Part shown: positions 1 through 11,760 of the stretch, piece after piece | Numbering within the stretch: position 1 is the stretch's first letter | Layout: the number at the start of each line of letters is the position of its first letter | From: Liolophura sinensis | Lineage: Eukaryota; Mollusca; Polyplacophora; Chitonida; Chitonidae | Length of the DNA: 30,149 nucleotides | NCBI RefSeq assembly: GCF_032854445.1 | Contig: NW_027018408.1 | Span: 1-30,149 of the forward strand | Reading direction: 5' to 3' | Notes under the pieces: model-generated | Database searches by the model: none | Told to the model about the DNA's origin: nothing | Seen by the model: the letters and a program-made list of their open reading frames with translations, nothing else | Program-made: the position numbers and the translations under genes

Positions 1-2201
1 CATAAATGCTCATTCAATTGTCGCTACAGCCAAAAGTATTGGTCGGAGAGCAACGCGGTTTGCACCATTCGATTTCTCGTCACAAAATACGTCGGATTAG
101 CCTCTTACCAGCAGCATTGGAACAGTTTTTCCACTTTGGGATTTTTGCCTGGGCTTTTTGCTAATTAAATTCGGCTACATTTACTATGTATTATTGCGAC
201 TGGTGATTACTATAGTCAACTTTTCATTATAAGTTATGTGCCCTTCGGTAGCCCAGAAGACGTCAAATCTTTGGGCCAAGCCCATTTAACTCATCCAGCA
301 ATTGTCTTACTTCTAAGTCGAAGACAAACTCAATGTCTTTATCTACATGTTGAAAAACCACACCATTTGTATATAAAAACAACAAGGTACTTGATACAGT
401 CTGCTGTAAAAAGTACAATTGAACACTGACCCACATCAATAAGGTGCCAAAAGATGCGCAATTGGGCCAGGCATCTCCAAGCTGTTGAAAAATTGCAAAT
501 TTCCTTGGTTTCCATTGAGTAAGAGCCGTTGCTGGTCACGTGATTTTCACATAAATGCTCATTCAATTGTCGCTACAGCCAAAAGTATTGGTCGGAGAGC
601 AACGCGGTTTGCACCATTCGATTTCTCGTCACAAAATACGTCGGATTAGCCTCTTACCAGCAGCATTGGAACAGTTTTTCCACTTTTGGATTTTTGCCTG
701 GGCTTTTTTGCTAATTAAATTCGGCTACATTTACTATGTATTATTGCGACTGTGATTACTATAGTCAACTTTTTCATTATAAGTTATGTGCCCTTCGGTA
801 AGCCCAGAAGACGTCAAATCTTTGGGCCAAGCCCATTTAACTCATCCAGCAATTGTCTTACTTCTAAGTCGAAGACAAACTCAATGTCTTTATCTACATG
901 TTGAAAAACCACACCATTTGTATATAAAAAACACAAGGTACTTGATACAGTCTGCTGTAAAAAGTACAATTAAACACTGGACCCACATCAATAAGTGCCA
1001 AAAGATGCGCAATTGGGCCAGGCATCTCCAGCTGTTGAAAAATTGCAAATTTCCTTGGTTTCCATGGAGTAAGAGCCGTTGCTGGGCACGTGATTTTTCA
1101 CATAAATGCTCATTCAATTGTCGCTACAGCCAAAAGTATTGGTCGGGAGAGCAACGCGGTTTGCACCATTCGATTTCTCGTCACAAAATACGGCGGATTA
1201 GCCTCTTATCAGCAGCATTGGAACAGTTTTTCCACTTTTGGATTTTTGCCTGGGCAATTTGCTAATTCAATTCGGCTACATTTACTATGTAATATCGCGA
1301 CCTGGTCATTACTATATTCAACCTTTGATTATACGTTATGTGCCCTTCGGTAGCCCAGAAGACGTCAAATCTTTGGGCCAAGCCCATTTAACTCATCCAG
1401 CAATTGTCTTATTTCTAAGTCGAAGACAAACTCAATGTCTTTATCTACATGTTGAAAAACCACACCATTTGTATATAAAAAACACAAGGTACTTGATACA
1501 GTCTGCTGTAAAAAGTATAATTAAACACTGACCCATATCAATAAGGTGCCAAAAAGATGCGCAATTGGGCCAGGCATCTCCAGCTGTTGAAAAATTGCAA
1601 ATTTCCTTGGTTCCCGTGGAGTAAGAGCCGTTGTTAGGCACGTGATTTTCACATAAATGCTCATTCAATTGTCGCTACAGCCATAAGTGTTGGTCGAGAG
1701 CAACGCGGTTTGCACCATTCGATTTCTCGTCACAAAATACGCCGGATTAGCCTCTTACCAGCAGCATTGGAACAGTTTTTTCCACTTTGGGATTTTTGCC
1801 TGGGCTTTTTGCTAATTCAATTCGGCTACATTTACTATGTAATATCGCGGACTGGTCATTACTATTATTCAACTTTTGATTATAAGTTATGTGCCCTTCG
1901 GTAGTCCAGAAGACGTCAAATCTTTGGGCCAAGCCCATTTAACTCATCCAGCAGTTGTCTTACTTCTAAGTCGAAGACAAACTCAATGTCTTTATCTACA
2001 TGTTGAAAAACCACACCATTTGTATATAAAAACAACAAGGTACTTGATACAGTCTGCTGTAAAAAGTACAATTGAACACTGACCCACATCAAAAAGGTGC
2101 CAAAACATGCGCAATTGGGCCAGGCATCTCCAGCTGTTGAAAAATTGCAAATTTCCTTGGTTTCCATGGAGTAAGAGCCGTTGCTGGTCACGTGATTTTC
2201 A
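1..2201 (+). repeat. Indel-rich monomers U1-U4
   Basis: These four monomers are 549, 551, 551 and 550 bp. The excess comes from many single-base gains and losses, mostly in homopolymers or doubled bases: an extra T in the T-tract near 710, an extra A at GGTAAGCCC near 800, an extra T at GATTTTTCAC near 1096, an extra G at TCGGGAGAG near 1147, and a missing G at GTCGAGAG near 1694. U1 and U2 carry a rare haplotype, ATTATTGCGACTG with AGTCAAC, that returns only in U23 about 12.3 kb away. U3 and U4 start the block that reappears in U7 and U8. Either this is a decaying array edge or the consensus base calls are poorer here. Confidence 0.85.
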
Positions 2202-2805
2202 CATAAATGCTCATTCAATTGTCGCTACAGCCAAAAGTATTGGTCGGAGAGCAACGCGGTTTGCACCATTCGATTTCTCGTCACAAAATACGTCGGATTA
2301 GCCTCTTATCAGCAGCATTGGAACAGTTTTTCCACTTTGGGATTTTTGCCTGGGCTTTTTGCTAATTCAATTCGATTTCTCGTCACCATTCGATTTCTCG
2401 TCACAAAATACGTCGGATTAGCCTCTTATCAGCAGCATTGGAACAGTTTTTCCACTTTGGGATTTTTGCCTGGGCTTTTTGCTAATTCAATTCGGCTACA
2501 TTTACTATGTAATATCGCGACTGGTCATTACTATAATCAACTTTTGATTATAAGTTATGTGCCCTTCGGTAGCCCAGAAGACGTCAAATCTTTGGGCCAA
2601 GCCCATTTAACTCATCCAGCAATTGTCTTACTTCTAAGTCGAAGACAAACTCAATGTCTTTATCTACATGTTGAAAAACCACACCATTTGTATATAAAAA
2701 ACACAAGGTACTTGATACAGTCTGCTGTAAAAAGTACAATTAAACACTGACCCACATCAATAAGGTGCCAAAAGATGCGCAATTGGGCCAGGCATCTCCA
2801 GCTGT
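1500..2805 (+). repeat. Left copy of the ~1.3-kb duplicated block (end of U3 to U5)
   Basis: This segment shares with about 3816-5117 a chain of otherwise rare variants: GTATAATTAAAC with CCCATATC, GCCGGATTAG, GGTAGTCC, GCAGTTGTC, ATCAAAAAGG with AAAACATGCG, and the 120-bp insertion. Most of the block keeps an offset of 2313 bp, that is four monomers plus 120 and one base. The left copy carries extra single-base indels that the right copy lacks. Confidence 0.85.
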
Positions 2806-2869
2806 TGAAAAATTGCGAATTTCCTTGGTTTCCATGGAGTAAGAGCCGTTGCTGGGCACGTGATTTTCA
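2202..2869 (+). repeat. Expanded 668-bp monomer U5
   Basis: This is a normal monomer with 120 extra bases inserted in its left half. It ends with the GCTGGGCACGTG form of the tail. A rare G in TTGCGAATTT near 2815 is private to this copy. U9 is its sister, but the right ends of the two differ from about 2805 onward: U9 switches to the GTTAAAAAATTGC and CCCTTGGAG haplotype seen in U6 and U16. Confidence 0.93.
2268..2387 (+). repeat. 120-bp internal duplication in U5
   Basis: The 17-base word beginning ATTCGATTTCTC occurs at 2268, 2370 and 2388, where an ordinary monomer has it once. The 2268-to-2370 step is 102 bp and joins AATTCG (normally followed by GCTACA) to ATTCGATTT, so the junction sits on a five-base ATTCG match. 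The 2370-to-2388 step is an 18-bp tandem copy of the same word. The insertion is therefore one 102-bp duplication at ATTCG microhomology plus an 18-bp expansion. Confidence 0.93.
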
Positions 2870-4514
2870 CATAAATGCTCATTCAATTGTCGCTACAGCC
2901 AAAAGTATTGGTCGGAGAGCAACGCGGTTTGCACCATTCGATTTCTCGTCACAAAATACGTCGGATTAGCCTCTTATCAGCAGCATTGGAACAGTTTTTC
3001 CACTTTTGGATTTTTGCCTGGGCTTTTTGCTAATTCAATTCGGCTACATTTACTATGTAATATCGCGACTGGTCATTACTATAATCAACTTTTGATTATA
3101 AGTTATGTGCCCTTCGGTAGCCCAGAAGACGTCAAATCTTTGGGCCAAGCCCATTTAACTCATCCAGCAATTGTCTTACTTCTAAGTGGAAGACAAACTC
3201 AATGTCTTTATCTACATGTTGAAAAACCACACCATTTGTATATAAAAAAACACAAGGTACTTGATACAGTCTGCTGTAAAAAGTATAATTAAACACTGAC
3301 CCACATCAATAAGGTGCCAAAAGATGCGCAATTGGGCCAGGCATCTCCAGCTGTTAAAAAATTGCAAATTTCCTTGGTTCCCTTGGAGTAAGAGCCGTTG
3401 TTAGGCACGTGATTTTCACATAAATGCTCATTCAATTGTCGCTACAGCCATAAGTGTTGGTCGGAGAGCAACGCGGTTTGCACCATTCGATTTCTCGTCA
3501 CAAAATACGTCGGATTAGCCTCTTACCAGCAGCATTGGAACAGTTTTTCCACTTTTGGATTTTTGCCTGGGCTTTTTGCTAATTCAATTCGGCTACATTT
3601 ACTATGTAATATCGCGACTGGTCATTACTATATTCAACTTTTGATTATAAGTTATGTGCCCTTCGGTAGCCCAGAAGACGTCAAATCTTTGGGCCAAGCC
3701 CATTTAACTCATCCAGCAATTGTCTTATTTCTAAGTCGAAGACAAACTCAATGTCTTTATCTACATGTTGAAAAACCACACCATTTGTATATAAAAACAA
3801 CAAGGTACTTGATACAGTCTGCTGTAAAAAGTATAATTAAACACTGACCCATATCAATAAGGTGCCAAAGGATGCGCAATTGGGCCAGGCATCTCCAGCT
3901 GTTGAAAAATTGCAAATTTCCTTGGTTCCCTTGGAGTAAGAGCCGTTGTTAGGCACGTGATTTTCACATAAACGCTCATTCAATTGTCGCTACAGCCATA
4001 AGTGTTGGTCGGAGAGCAACGCGGTTTGCACCATTCGATTTCTCGTCACAAAATACGCCGGATTAGCCTCTTACCAGCAGCATTGGAACAGTTTTTCCAC
4101 TTTTGGATTTTTGCCTGGGCTTTTTGCTAATTCAATTCGGCTACATATACTATGTAATATCGCGACTGGTCATTACTATATTCAACTTTTGATTATAAGT
4201 TATGTGCCCTTCGGTAGTCCAGAAGACGTCAAATCTTTGGGCCAAGCCCATTTAACTCATCCAGCAGTTGTCTTACTTCTAAGTCGAAGACAAACTCAAT
4301 GTCTTTATCTACATGTTGAAAAACCACACCATTTGTATATAAAAACAACAAGGTACTTGATACAGTCTGCTGTAAAAAGTACAATTGAACACTGACCCAC
4401 ATCAAAAAGGTGCCAAAACATGCGCAATTGGGCCAGGCATCTCCAGCTGTTGAAAAATTGCAAATTTCCTTGGTTTCCATGGAGTAAGAGCCGTTGCTGG
4501 TCACGTGATTTTCA
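2870..4514 (+). repeat. Monomers U6-U8
   Basis: U6 (2870-3418) has AAGTGGAAG near 3185, one extra A after the TATA motif near 3248, GTTAAAAAATTGC near 3352 and CCCTTGGAG. The AAGTGGAAG, GTTAAAAAATTGC and CCCTTGGAG variants recur together in U16 (8471-9018). U7 (3419-3966) resembles the end of U3, sharing GTATAATTAAAC and CCCATATC. U8 (3967-4514) resembles U4, sharing GGTAGTCC, GCAGTTGTC, ATCAAAAAGG and AAAACATGCG. U8 has private changes AAACGCTC near 3971 and ACATATAC near 4145. Confidence 0.9.
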
Positions 4515-5117
4515 CATAAATGCTCATTCAATTGTCGCTACAGCCAAAAGTATTGGTCGGAGAGCAACGCGGTTTGCACCATTCGATTTCTCGTCACAAA
4601 ATACGTCGGATTAGCCTCTTATCAGCAGCATTGGAACAGTTTTTCCACTTTGGGATTTTTGCCTGGGCTTTTTGCTAATTCAATTCGATTTCTCGTCACC
4701 ATTCGATTTCTCGTCACAAAATACGTCGGATTAGCCTCTTATCAGCAGCATTGGAACAGTTTTTCCACTTTGGGATTTTTGCCTGGGCTTTTTGCTAATT
4801 CAATTCGGCTACATTTACTATGTAATATCGCGACTGGTCATTACTATAATCAACTTTTGATTATAAGTTATGTGCCCTTCGGTAGCCCAGAAGACGTCAA
4901 ATCTTTGGGCCAAGCCCATTTAACTCATCCAGCAATTGTCTTACTTCTAAGTCGAAGACAAACTCAATGTCTTTATCTACATGTTGAAAAACCACACCAT
5001 TTGTATATAAAAAACACAAGGTACTTGATACAGTCTGCTGTAAAAAGTACAATTAAACACTGACCCACATCAATAAGGTGCCAAAAGATGCGCAATTGGG
5101 CCAGGCATCTCCAGCTG
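3816..5117 (+). repeat. Right copy of the ~1.3-kb duplicated block (end of U7 to U9)
   Basis: Partner of about 1500-2805. The match ends near 5117, where the right copy switches to the GTTAAAAAATTGC haplotype, which marks a crossover or conversion boundary. The left boundary is softer because U3 and U7 differ just after the TATA motif (AAACACAAGG versus AACAACAAGG). Confidence 0.85.
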
Positions 5118-5182
5118 TTAAAAAATTGCAAATTTCCTTGGTTCCCTTGGAGTAAGAGCCGTTGTTAGGCACGTGATTTTCA
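4515..5182 (+). repeat. Expanded 668-bp monomer U9
   Basis: This is the second carrier of the 120-bp internal duplication, 2313 bp downstream of U5. The left 600 bp match U5 apparently base for base. The right end (from about 5117) belongs to the U6/U16 haplotype, so U9 is a recombinant between the U5 type and the U6 type. Confidence 0.93.
4581..4700 (+). repeat. 120-bp internal duplication in U9
   Basis: The word beginning ATTCGATTTCTC is found at 4581, 4683 and 4701, exactly 2313 bp after the three positions in U5. Both the 102-bp and the 18-bp steps are reproduced, so this copy descends from the same event as the U5 insertion rather than a second independent one. Confidence 0.93.
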
Positions 5183-7922
5183 CATAAATGCTCATTCAAT
5201 TGTCGCTACAGCCATAAGTGTTGGTCGGAGAGCAACGCGGTTTGCACCATTCGATTTCTCGTCACAAAATACGTCGGATTAGCCTCTTACCAGCAGCATT
5301 GGAACAGTTTTTCCACTTTTGGATTTTTGCCTGGGCTTTTTGCTAATTCAATTCGGCTACATTTACTATGTAATATCGCGACTGGTCATTACTATATTCA
5401 ACTTTTGATTATAAGTTATGTGCCCTTCGGTAGCCCAGAAGACGTCAAATCTTTGGGCCAAGCCCATTTAACTCATCCAGCAATTGTCTTATTTCTAAGT
5501 CGAAGACAAACTCAATGTCTTTATCTACATGTTGAAAAACCACACCATTTGTATATAAAAACAACAAGGTACTTGATACAGTCTGCTGTAAAAAGTACAA
5601 TTGAACACTGACCCACATCAATAAGGTGCCAAAAGATGCGCAATTGGGCCAGGCATCTCCAGCTGTTGAAAAATTGCAAATTTCCTTGGATTCCATGGAG
5701 TAAGAGCCGTTGCTGGTCACGTGATTTTCACATAAATGCTCATTCAATTGTCGCTACAGCCAAAAGTATTGGTCGGAGAGCAACGCGGTTTGCACCATTC
5801 GATTTCTCGTCACAAAATACGTCGGATTAGCCTCTTACCAGCAGCATTGGAACAGTTTTTCCACTTTTGGAATTTTGCCTGGGCTTTTTGCTAATTCAAT
5901 TCGGCTACATTTACTATGTAATATCGCGACTGGTCATTACTATATTCAACTTTTGATTATAAGTTATGTGCCCTTCGGTAGCCCAGAAGACGTCAAATCT
6001 TTGGGCCAAGCCCATTTAACTCATCCAGCAATTGTCTTACTTCTAAGTCGAAGACAAACTCAATGTCTTTATCTACATGTTGAAAAACCACACCATTTGT
6101 ATATAAAAAACACAAGGTACTTGATACAGTCTGCTGTAAAAAGTACAATTAAACACTGACCCACATCAATAAGGTGCCAAAAGATGCGCAATTGGGCCAG
6201 GCATCTCCAGCTGTTGAAAAATTGCAAATTTCCTTGGTTTCCTTGGAGTAAGAGCCGTTGTTAGGCACGTGATTTTCACATAAATGCTCATTCAATTGTC
6301 GCTACAACCATAAGTGTTGGTCGGAGAGCAACGCGGTTTGCACCATTCGATTTCTCGTCACAAAATGCGTCGGATTAGCCTCTTACCAGCAGCATTGGAA
6401 CAGTTTTTCCACTTTTGGGTTTTTGCCTGGTCTTTTTGCTAATTCAATTCGGCTACATTTACTATGTAATATCGCGACTGGTCATTACTATATTCAACTT
6501 TTCATTATAAGTTATGTGCCCTTCGGTAGCCCAGAAGACGTCAAATCTTTGGGCCAAGCCCATTTAACTCATCCAGCAATTGTCTTACTTCTAAGTCGAA
6601 GACAAGCTCAATGTCTTTATCTACATGTTGAAAAACCACACCATTTGTATATAAAAAACACAAGGTACTTGATACAGTCTGCTGTAAAAAGTACAATTAA
6701 ACACTGACCCACATCAATAAGGTGCCAAAAGATGCGCAATTGGGCCAGGCATCTCCAGCTGTTGAAAAATTGCAAATTTCCTTTGTTTCCATGGAGTAAG
6801 ATCCGTTGCTGGGCACGTGATTTTCACATAAATGCTCATTCAATTGTCGCTACAGCCAAAAGTATTGGTCGGAGAGCAACGCGGTTTGCACCATTCGATT
6901 TCTCGTCACAAAATACGTCGGATTAGCCTCTTACCAGCAGCATTGGAACAGTTTTTCCACTTTTGGATTTTTGCCTGGGCTTTTTGCTAATTAAATTCGG
7001 CTACATTTACTATGTAATATCGCGACTGGTCATTACTATATTCAACTTTTCATTATAAGTTATGTGCCCTTCGGTAGCCCAGAAGACGTCAAATCTTTGG
7101 GCCAAGCCCATTTAACTCATTCAGCAATTGTCTTACTTCTATGTCGAAGACAAACTCAATGTCTTTATCTACATGTTGAAAAACCACACCATTTGTATAT
7201 AAAAACAACAAGGTACTTGACACAGTCTGCTGTAAAAAGTACAATTGAACACTGACCCACATCAATAAGGTGCCAAAAGATGCGCAATTGGGCCAGGCAT
7301 CTCCAGCTGTTGAAAAATTGCAAATTTCCTTGGTTTCCATGGAGTAAGAGCCGTTGCTGGTCACGTGATTTTCACATAAATGCTCATTCAATTGTCGCTA
7401 CAGCCAAAAGTATTGGTCGGAGAGCAACGCGGTTTGCACAATTCGATTTCTCGTCACAAAATACGTCGGATTAGCCTCTTACCAGCAGCATTGGAACAGT
7501 TTTTCCACTTTTGGATTTTTGCCTGGGCTTTTTGCTAATTCAATTCGGCTACATTTACTATGTAATATCGCGACTGGTCATTACTAAATTCAACTTTTGA
7601 TTATAAGTTATGTGCCCTTCGGTAGCCCAGAAGACGTCAAATCTTTGGGCCAAGCCCATTTAACTCATCCAGCAATTGTCTTATTTCTAAGTCGAAGACA
7701 AACTCAATGTCTTTATCTACATGTTGAAAAACCACACCATTTGTATATAAAAAACACAAGGTACTTGATACAGTCTGCTGTAAAAAGTACAATTAAACAC
7801 TGACCCACATCAATAAGGTGCCAAAAGATGCGCAATTGGGCCAGGCATCTCCAGCTGTTGAAAAATTGCAAATTTCCTTGGTTTCCATGGAGTAAGAGCC
7901 GTTGTTAGGCACGTGATTTTCA
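5183..7922 (+). repeat. Monomers U10-U14
   Basis: All five are exactly 548 bp. U10 has TTGGATTCCATGG near 5688. U11 has TTTTGGAATTTTGCC near 5866, shared with U17. U12 has CAACCATAAG, AAATGCGTCGG, CCTGGTCTTTT and CAAGCTC, all shared with U18, plus private CTTTGTTTCC and AGATCCGTTG near 6781-6803. U13 has TCATTCAGC, CTATGTCG and TTGACACAG, shared with U20. U14 has GCACAATTCG near 7436, shared with U21, and a private ACTAAATTC near 7583. Confidence 0.9.
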
Positions 7923-9018
7923 CATAAATGCTCATTCAATTGTCGCTACAACCATAAGTTTTGGTCGGAGAGCAACGCGGTTTGCACCATTCGATTTCTC
8001 GTCACAAAATACGTCGGATTAGCCTCTAACCAGCAGCATTGGAACAGTTTTTCCACTTTTGGGTTTTTGCCTGGGCTTTTTGCTAATTAAATTCGGCTAC
8101 ATTTACTATGTAATATCGCGACTGGTCATTACTATATTCAACTTTTGATGATAAGTTATGTGCCCTTCGGTAGCCCAGAAGACGTCAAATCTTTGGGCCA
8201 AGCCCATTTAACTCATCCAGCAATTGTCTTACTTCTAAGTCGAAGACAAACTCAATGTCTTTATCTACATGTTGAAAAACCACACCATTTGTATATAAAA
8301 ACAACAAGGTACTTGATACAGTCTGCTGTAAAAAGTACAACTGAACACTGACCCACATCAATAAGGTGCCAAAAGATGCGCAATTGGGCCAGGCATCTCC
8401 AGCTGTTGAAAAATTGCAAATTTCCTTGGTTTCCATGGAGTAAGAGCCGTTGCTGGTCACGTGATTTTCACATAAATGCTCATTCAATTGTCGCTACAGC
8501 CAAAAGTATTGGTCGGAGAGCAACGCGGTTTGCACCATTCGATTTCTCGTCACAAAATACGTCGGATTAGCCTCTTATCAGCAGCATTGGAACAGTTTTT
8601 CCACTTTTGGATTTTTGCCTGGGCTTTTTGCTAATTCAATTCGGCTACATTTACTATGTAATATCGCGACTGGTCATTACTATAATCAACTTTTGATTAT
8701 AAGTTATGTGCCCTTCGGTAGCCCAGAAGACGTCAAATCTTTGGGCCAAGCCCATTTAACTCATCCAGCAATTGTCTTACTTCTAAGTGGAAGACAAACT
8801 CAATGTCTTTATCTACATGTTGAAAAACCACACCATTTGTATATAAAAAACACAAGGTACTTGATACAGTCTGCTGTAAAAAGTATAATTAAACACTGAC
8901 CCACATCAATAAGGTGCCAAAAGATGCGCAATTGGGCCAGGCATCTCCAGCTGTTAAAAAATTGCAAATTTCCTTGGTTCCCTTGGAGTAAGAGCCGTTG
9001 TTAGGCACGTGATTTTCA
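7923..9018 (+). repeat. Monomers U15-U16
   Basis: U15 carries private changes ATAAGTTTTGG near 7955, CTCTAACC near 8025, TTTTGATGATAAG near 8143 and ACAACTGAAC near 8337. U16 is the sister of U6, sharing AAGTGGAAG, GTATAATTAAAC, GTTAAAAAATTGC and CCCTTGGAG 5601 bp downstream, which is ten monomers plus the 120-bp insertion and one base. Confidence 0.9.
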
Positions 9019-10115
9019 CATAAATGCTCATTCAATTGTCGCTACAGCCATAAGTGTTGGTCGGAGAGCAACGCGGTTTGCACCATTCGATTTCTCGTCA
9101 CAAAATACGTCGGATTAGCCTCTTACCAGCAGCATTGGAACAGTTTTTCCACTTTTGGAATTTTGCCTGGGCTTTTTGCTAATTCAATTCGGCTACATTT
9201 ACTATGTAATATCGCGACTGGTCATTACTATATTCAACTTTTGATTATAAGTTATGTGCCCTTCGGTAGCCCAGAAGACGTCAAATCTTTGTGCCAAGCC
9301 CATTTAACTCATCCAGCAATTGTCTTACTTCTAAGTCGAAGACAAACTCAATGTCTTTATCTACATGTTGAAAAACCACACCATTTGTATATAAAAAACA
9401 CAAGGTACTTGATACAGTCTGCTGTAAAAAGTACAATTAAACACTGACCCCACATCAATAAGGTGCCAAAAGATGCGCAATTGGGCCAGGCATCTCCAGC
9501 TGTTGAAAAATTGCAAATTTCCTTGGTTTCCATGGAGTAAGAGCCGTTGTTAGGCACGTGATTTTCACATAAATGCTCATTCAATTGTCGCTACAACCAT
9601 AAGTGTTGGTCGGAGAGCAACGCGGTTTGCACCATTCGATTTCTCGTCACAAAATGCGTCGGATTAGCCTCTTACCAGCAGCATTGGAACAGTTTTTCCA
9701 CTTTTGGATTTTTGCCTGGTCTTTTTGCTAATTCAATTCGGCTACATTTACTATGTAATATCGCGACTGGTCATTACTATATTCAACTTTTGATTATAAG
9801 TTATGTGCCCTTCGGTAGCCCAGAAGACGTCAAATCTTTGGGCCAAGCCCATTTAACTCATCCAGCAATTGTCTTACTTCTAAGTCGAAGACAAGCTCAA
9901 TGTCTTTATCTACATGTTGAAAAACCACACCATTTGTATATAAAAAACACAAGGTACTTGATACAGTCTGCTGTAAAAAGTACAATTAAACACTGACCCA
10001 CATCAATAAGGTGCCAAAAGATGCGCAATTGGGCCAGGCATCTCCAGCTGTTGAAAAATTGCAAATTTCCTTGGTTTCCATGGAGTAAGAGCCGTTGTTA
10101 GGCACGTGATTTTCA
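9019..10115 (+). repeat. Monomers U17-U18, sisters of U11-U12
   Basis: TTTTGGAATTTTGCC, AAATGCGTCGG, CCTGGTCTTTT and CAAGCTC recur 3289 bp (six monomers plus one base) after U11-U12. The extra base is the fourth C in GACCCCAC near 9447. U17 has a private TTTGTGCC near 9289 that breaks the small TGGGC/GCCCA inverted repeat. Confidence 0.88.
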
Positions 10116-10663
10116 CATAAATGCTCATTCAATTGTAGCTACAGCTATAAGTGTTGGTCGGAGAGCAACGCGGTTTGCACCATTCGATTTCTCGTCACAA
10201 AATACGTCGGATTAGCCTTTTACCAGCAGCATTGGAACAGTTTTTCCACTTTTGGATTTTTGCCTGGGCTTTTTGCTAATTAAATTCGGCTACATTTACT
10301 ATGTAATATCGCGACTGGTCATTACTATATTCAACTTTTCATTATAAGTTATGTGCACTTCGGTAGCCCAGAAGACGTCAAATCTTTGGGCCAAGCCCAT
10401 TTAACTCATCCAGCAATTGTCTTATTTCTAAGTCGAAGACAAACTCAATGTCTTTATCTACATGTTGAAAAACCACACCATTTGTATATAAAAACAACAA
10501 GGTACTTGACACAGTCTGCCGTAAAGAGTACAATTGAACACTGACCCACATCAACAAGGTGCCAAAAGATGCGCAATTGGGCCAGGCATCTCCAGCTGTT
10601 GAAAAATTGCAAATTTCCTTGGTTTCCATGGAGTAAGAGCCGTTGCTGGTCACGTGATTTTCA
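10116..10663 (+). repeat. Outlier monomer U19
   Basis: U19 carries more private changes than its neighbours: TAGCTACAGCTATAAG near 10137, GCCTTTTACC near 10216, GTGCACTTCGG near 10353, TCTGCCGTAAAGAG near 10516 and ATCAACAAGG near 10551. It sits where the six-monomer spacing (U12 to U18) becomes a seven-monomer spacing (U13 to U20), so it is the extra monomer in the second copy. Its 30-bp TATA-downstream inverted repeat is damaged in both inner arms, although TATATAAAA at 10485 is intact. Confidence 0.88.
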
Positions 10664-11760
10664 CATAAATGCTCATTCAATTGTCGCTACAGCCAAAAGT
10701 ATTGGTCGGAGAGCAACGCCGTTTGCACCATTCGATTTCTCGTCACAAAATACGTCGGATTAGCCTCTTACCAGCAGCATTGGAACAGTTTTTTCCACTT
10801 TTGGATTTTTGCCTGGGCTTTTTGCTAATTCAATTCGGCTACATTTACTATGTAATATCGCGACTGGTCATTACTATATTCAACTTTTCATTATAAGTTA
10901 TGTGCCCTTCGGTAGCCCAGAAGACGTCAAATCTTTGGGCCAAGCCCATTTAACTCATTCAGCAATTGTCTTACTTCTATGTCGAAGACAAACTCAATGT
11001 CTTTATCTACATGTTGAAAAACCACACCATTTGTATATAAAAACAACAAGGTACTTGACACAGTCTGCTGTAAAAAGTACAATTGAACACTGACCCACAT
11101 CAATAAGGTGCCAAAAGATGCGGAATTGGGCCAGGCATCTCCAGCTGTTGAAAAATTGCAAATTTCCTTGGTTTCCATGGAGTAAGAGCCGTTGCTGGTC
11201 ACGTGATTTTCACATAAATGCTCATTCAATTGTCGCTACAGCCATAAGTGTTGGTCGGAGAGCAACGCGGTTTGCACAATTCGATTTCTCGTCACAAAAT
11301 ACGTCGGATTAGCCTCTTACCAGCAGCATTGGAACAGTTTTTCCACTTTGGGATTTTTGCCTGGGCTTTTTGCTAATTAAATTCGGCTACATTTACTATG
11401 TAATATCGCGACTGGTCATTACTATAGTCAACTTTTGATTATAAGTTATGTGCCCTTCGGTAGCCCAGAAGACGTCAAATCTTTGGGCCAAGCCCATTTA
11501 ACTCATCCAGCAATTGTCTTACTTCTAAGTCGAAGACAAACTCAATGTCTTTATCTACATGTTGAAAAACCACACCATTTGTATATAAAAAACACAAGGT
11601 ACTTGATACAGTCTGCTGTAAAAAGTACAATTGAACACTGACCCACATCAATAAGGTGCCAAAAGATGCGCAATTGGGCCAGGCATCTCCAGCTGTTGAA
11701 AAATTGCAAATTTCCTTGGTTTCCATGGAGTAAGAGCCGTTGTTAGGCACGTGATTTTCA
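10664..11760 (+). repeat. Monomers U20-U21, sisters of U13-U14
   Basis: TCATTCAGC with CTATGTCG and TTGACACAG (U20), then GCACAATTCG (U21), recur about 3838 bp after U13-U14. U20 has one extra T in its first T-tract near 10791. U21 is the only monomer in the left part where a TCACGTG tail is followed by the ATAAGTGTT form, so a recombination joins the two haplotypes near 11200-11240. Confidence 0.88.

Noticed and set aside
4229-4531. Recurrent - strand frame of 100 codons starting MNEHLCENHV
   Set aside because: It is open only in monomers with ACAATTGAACAC; the common ACAATTAAACAC form puts a stop in the middle. One neutral base toggles it along the array, and the frame shows no recognisable domain.
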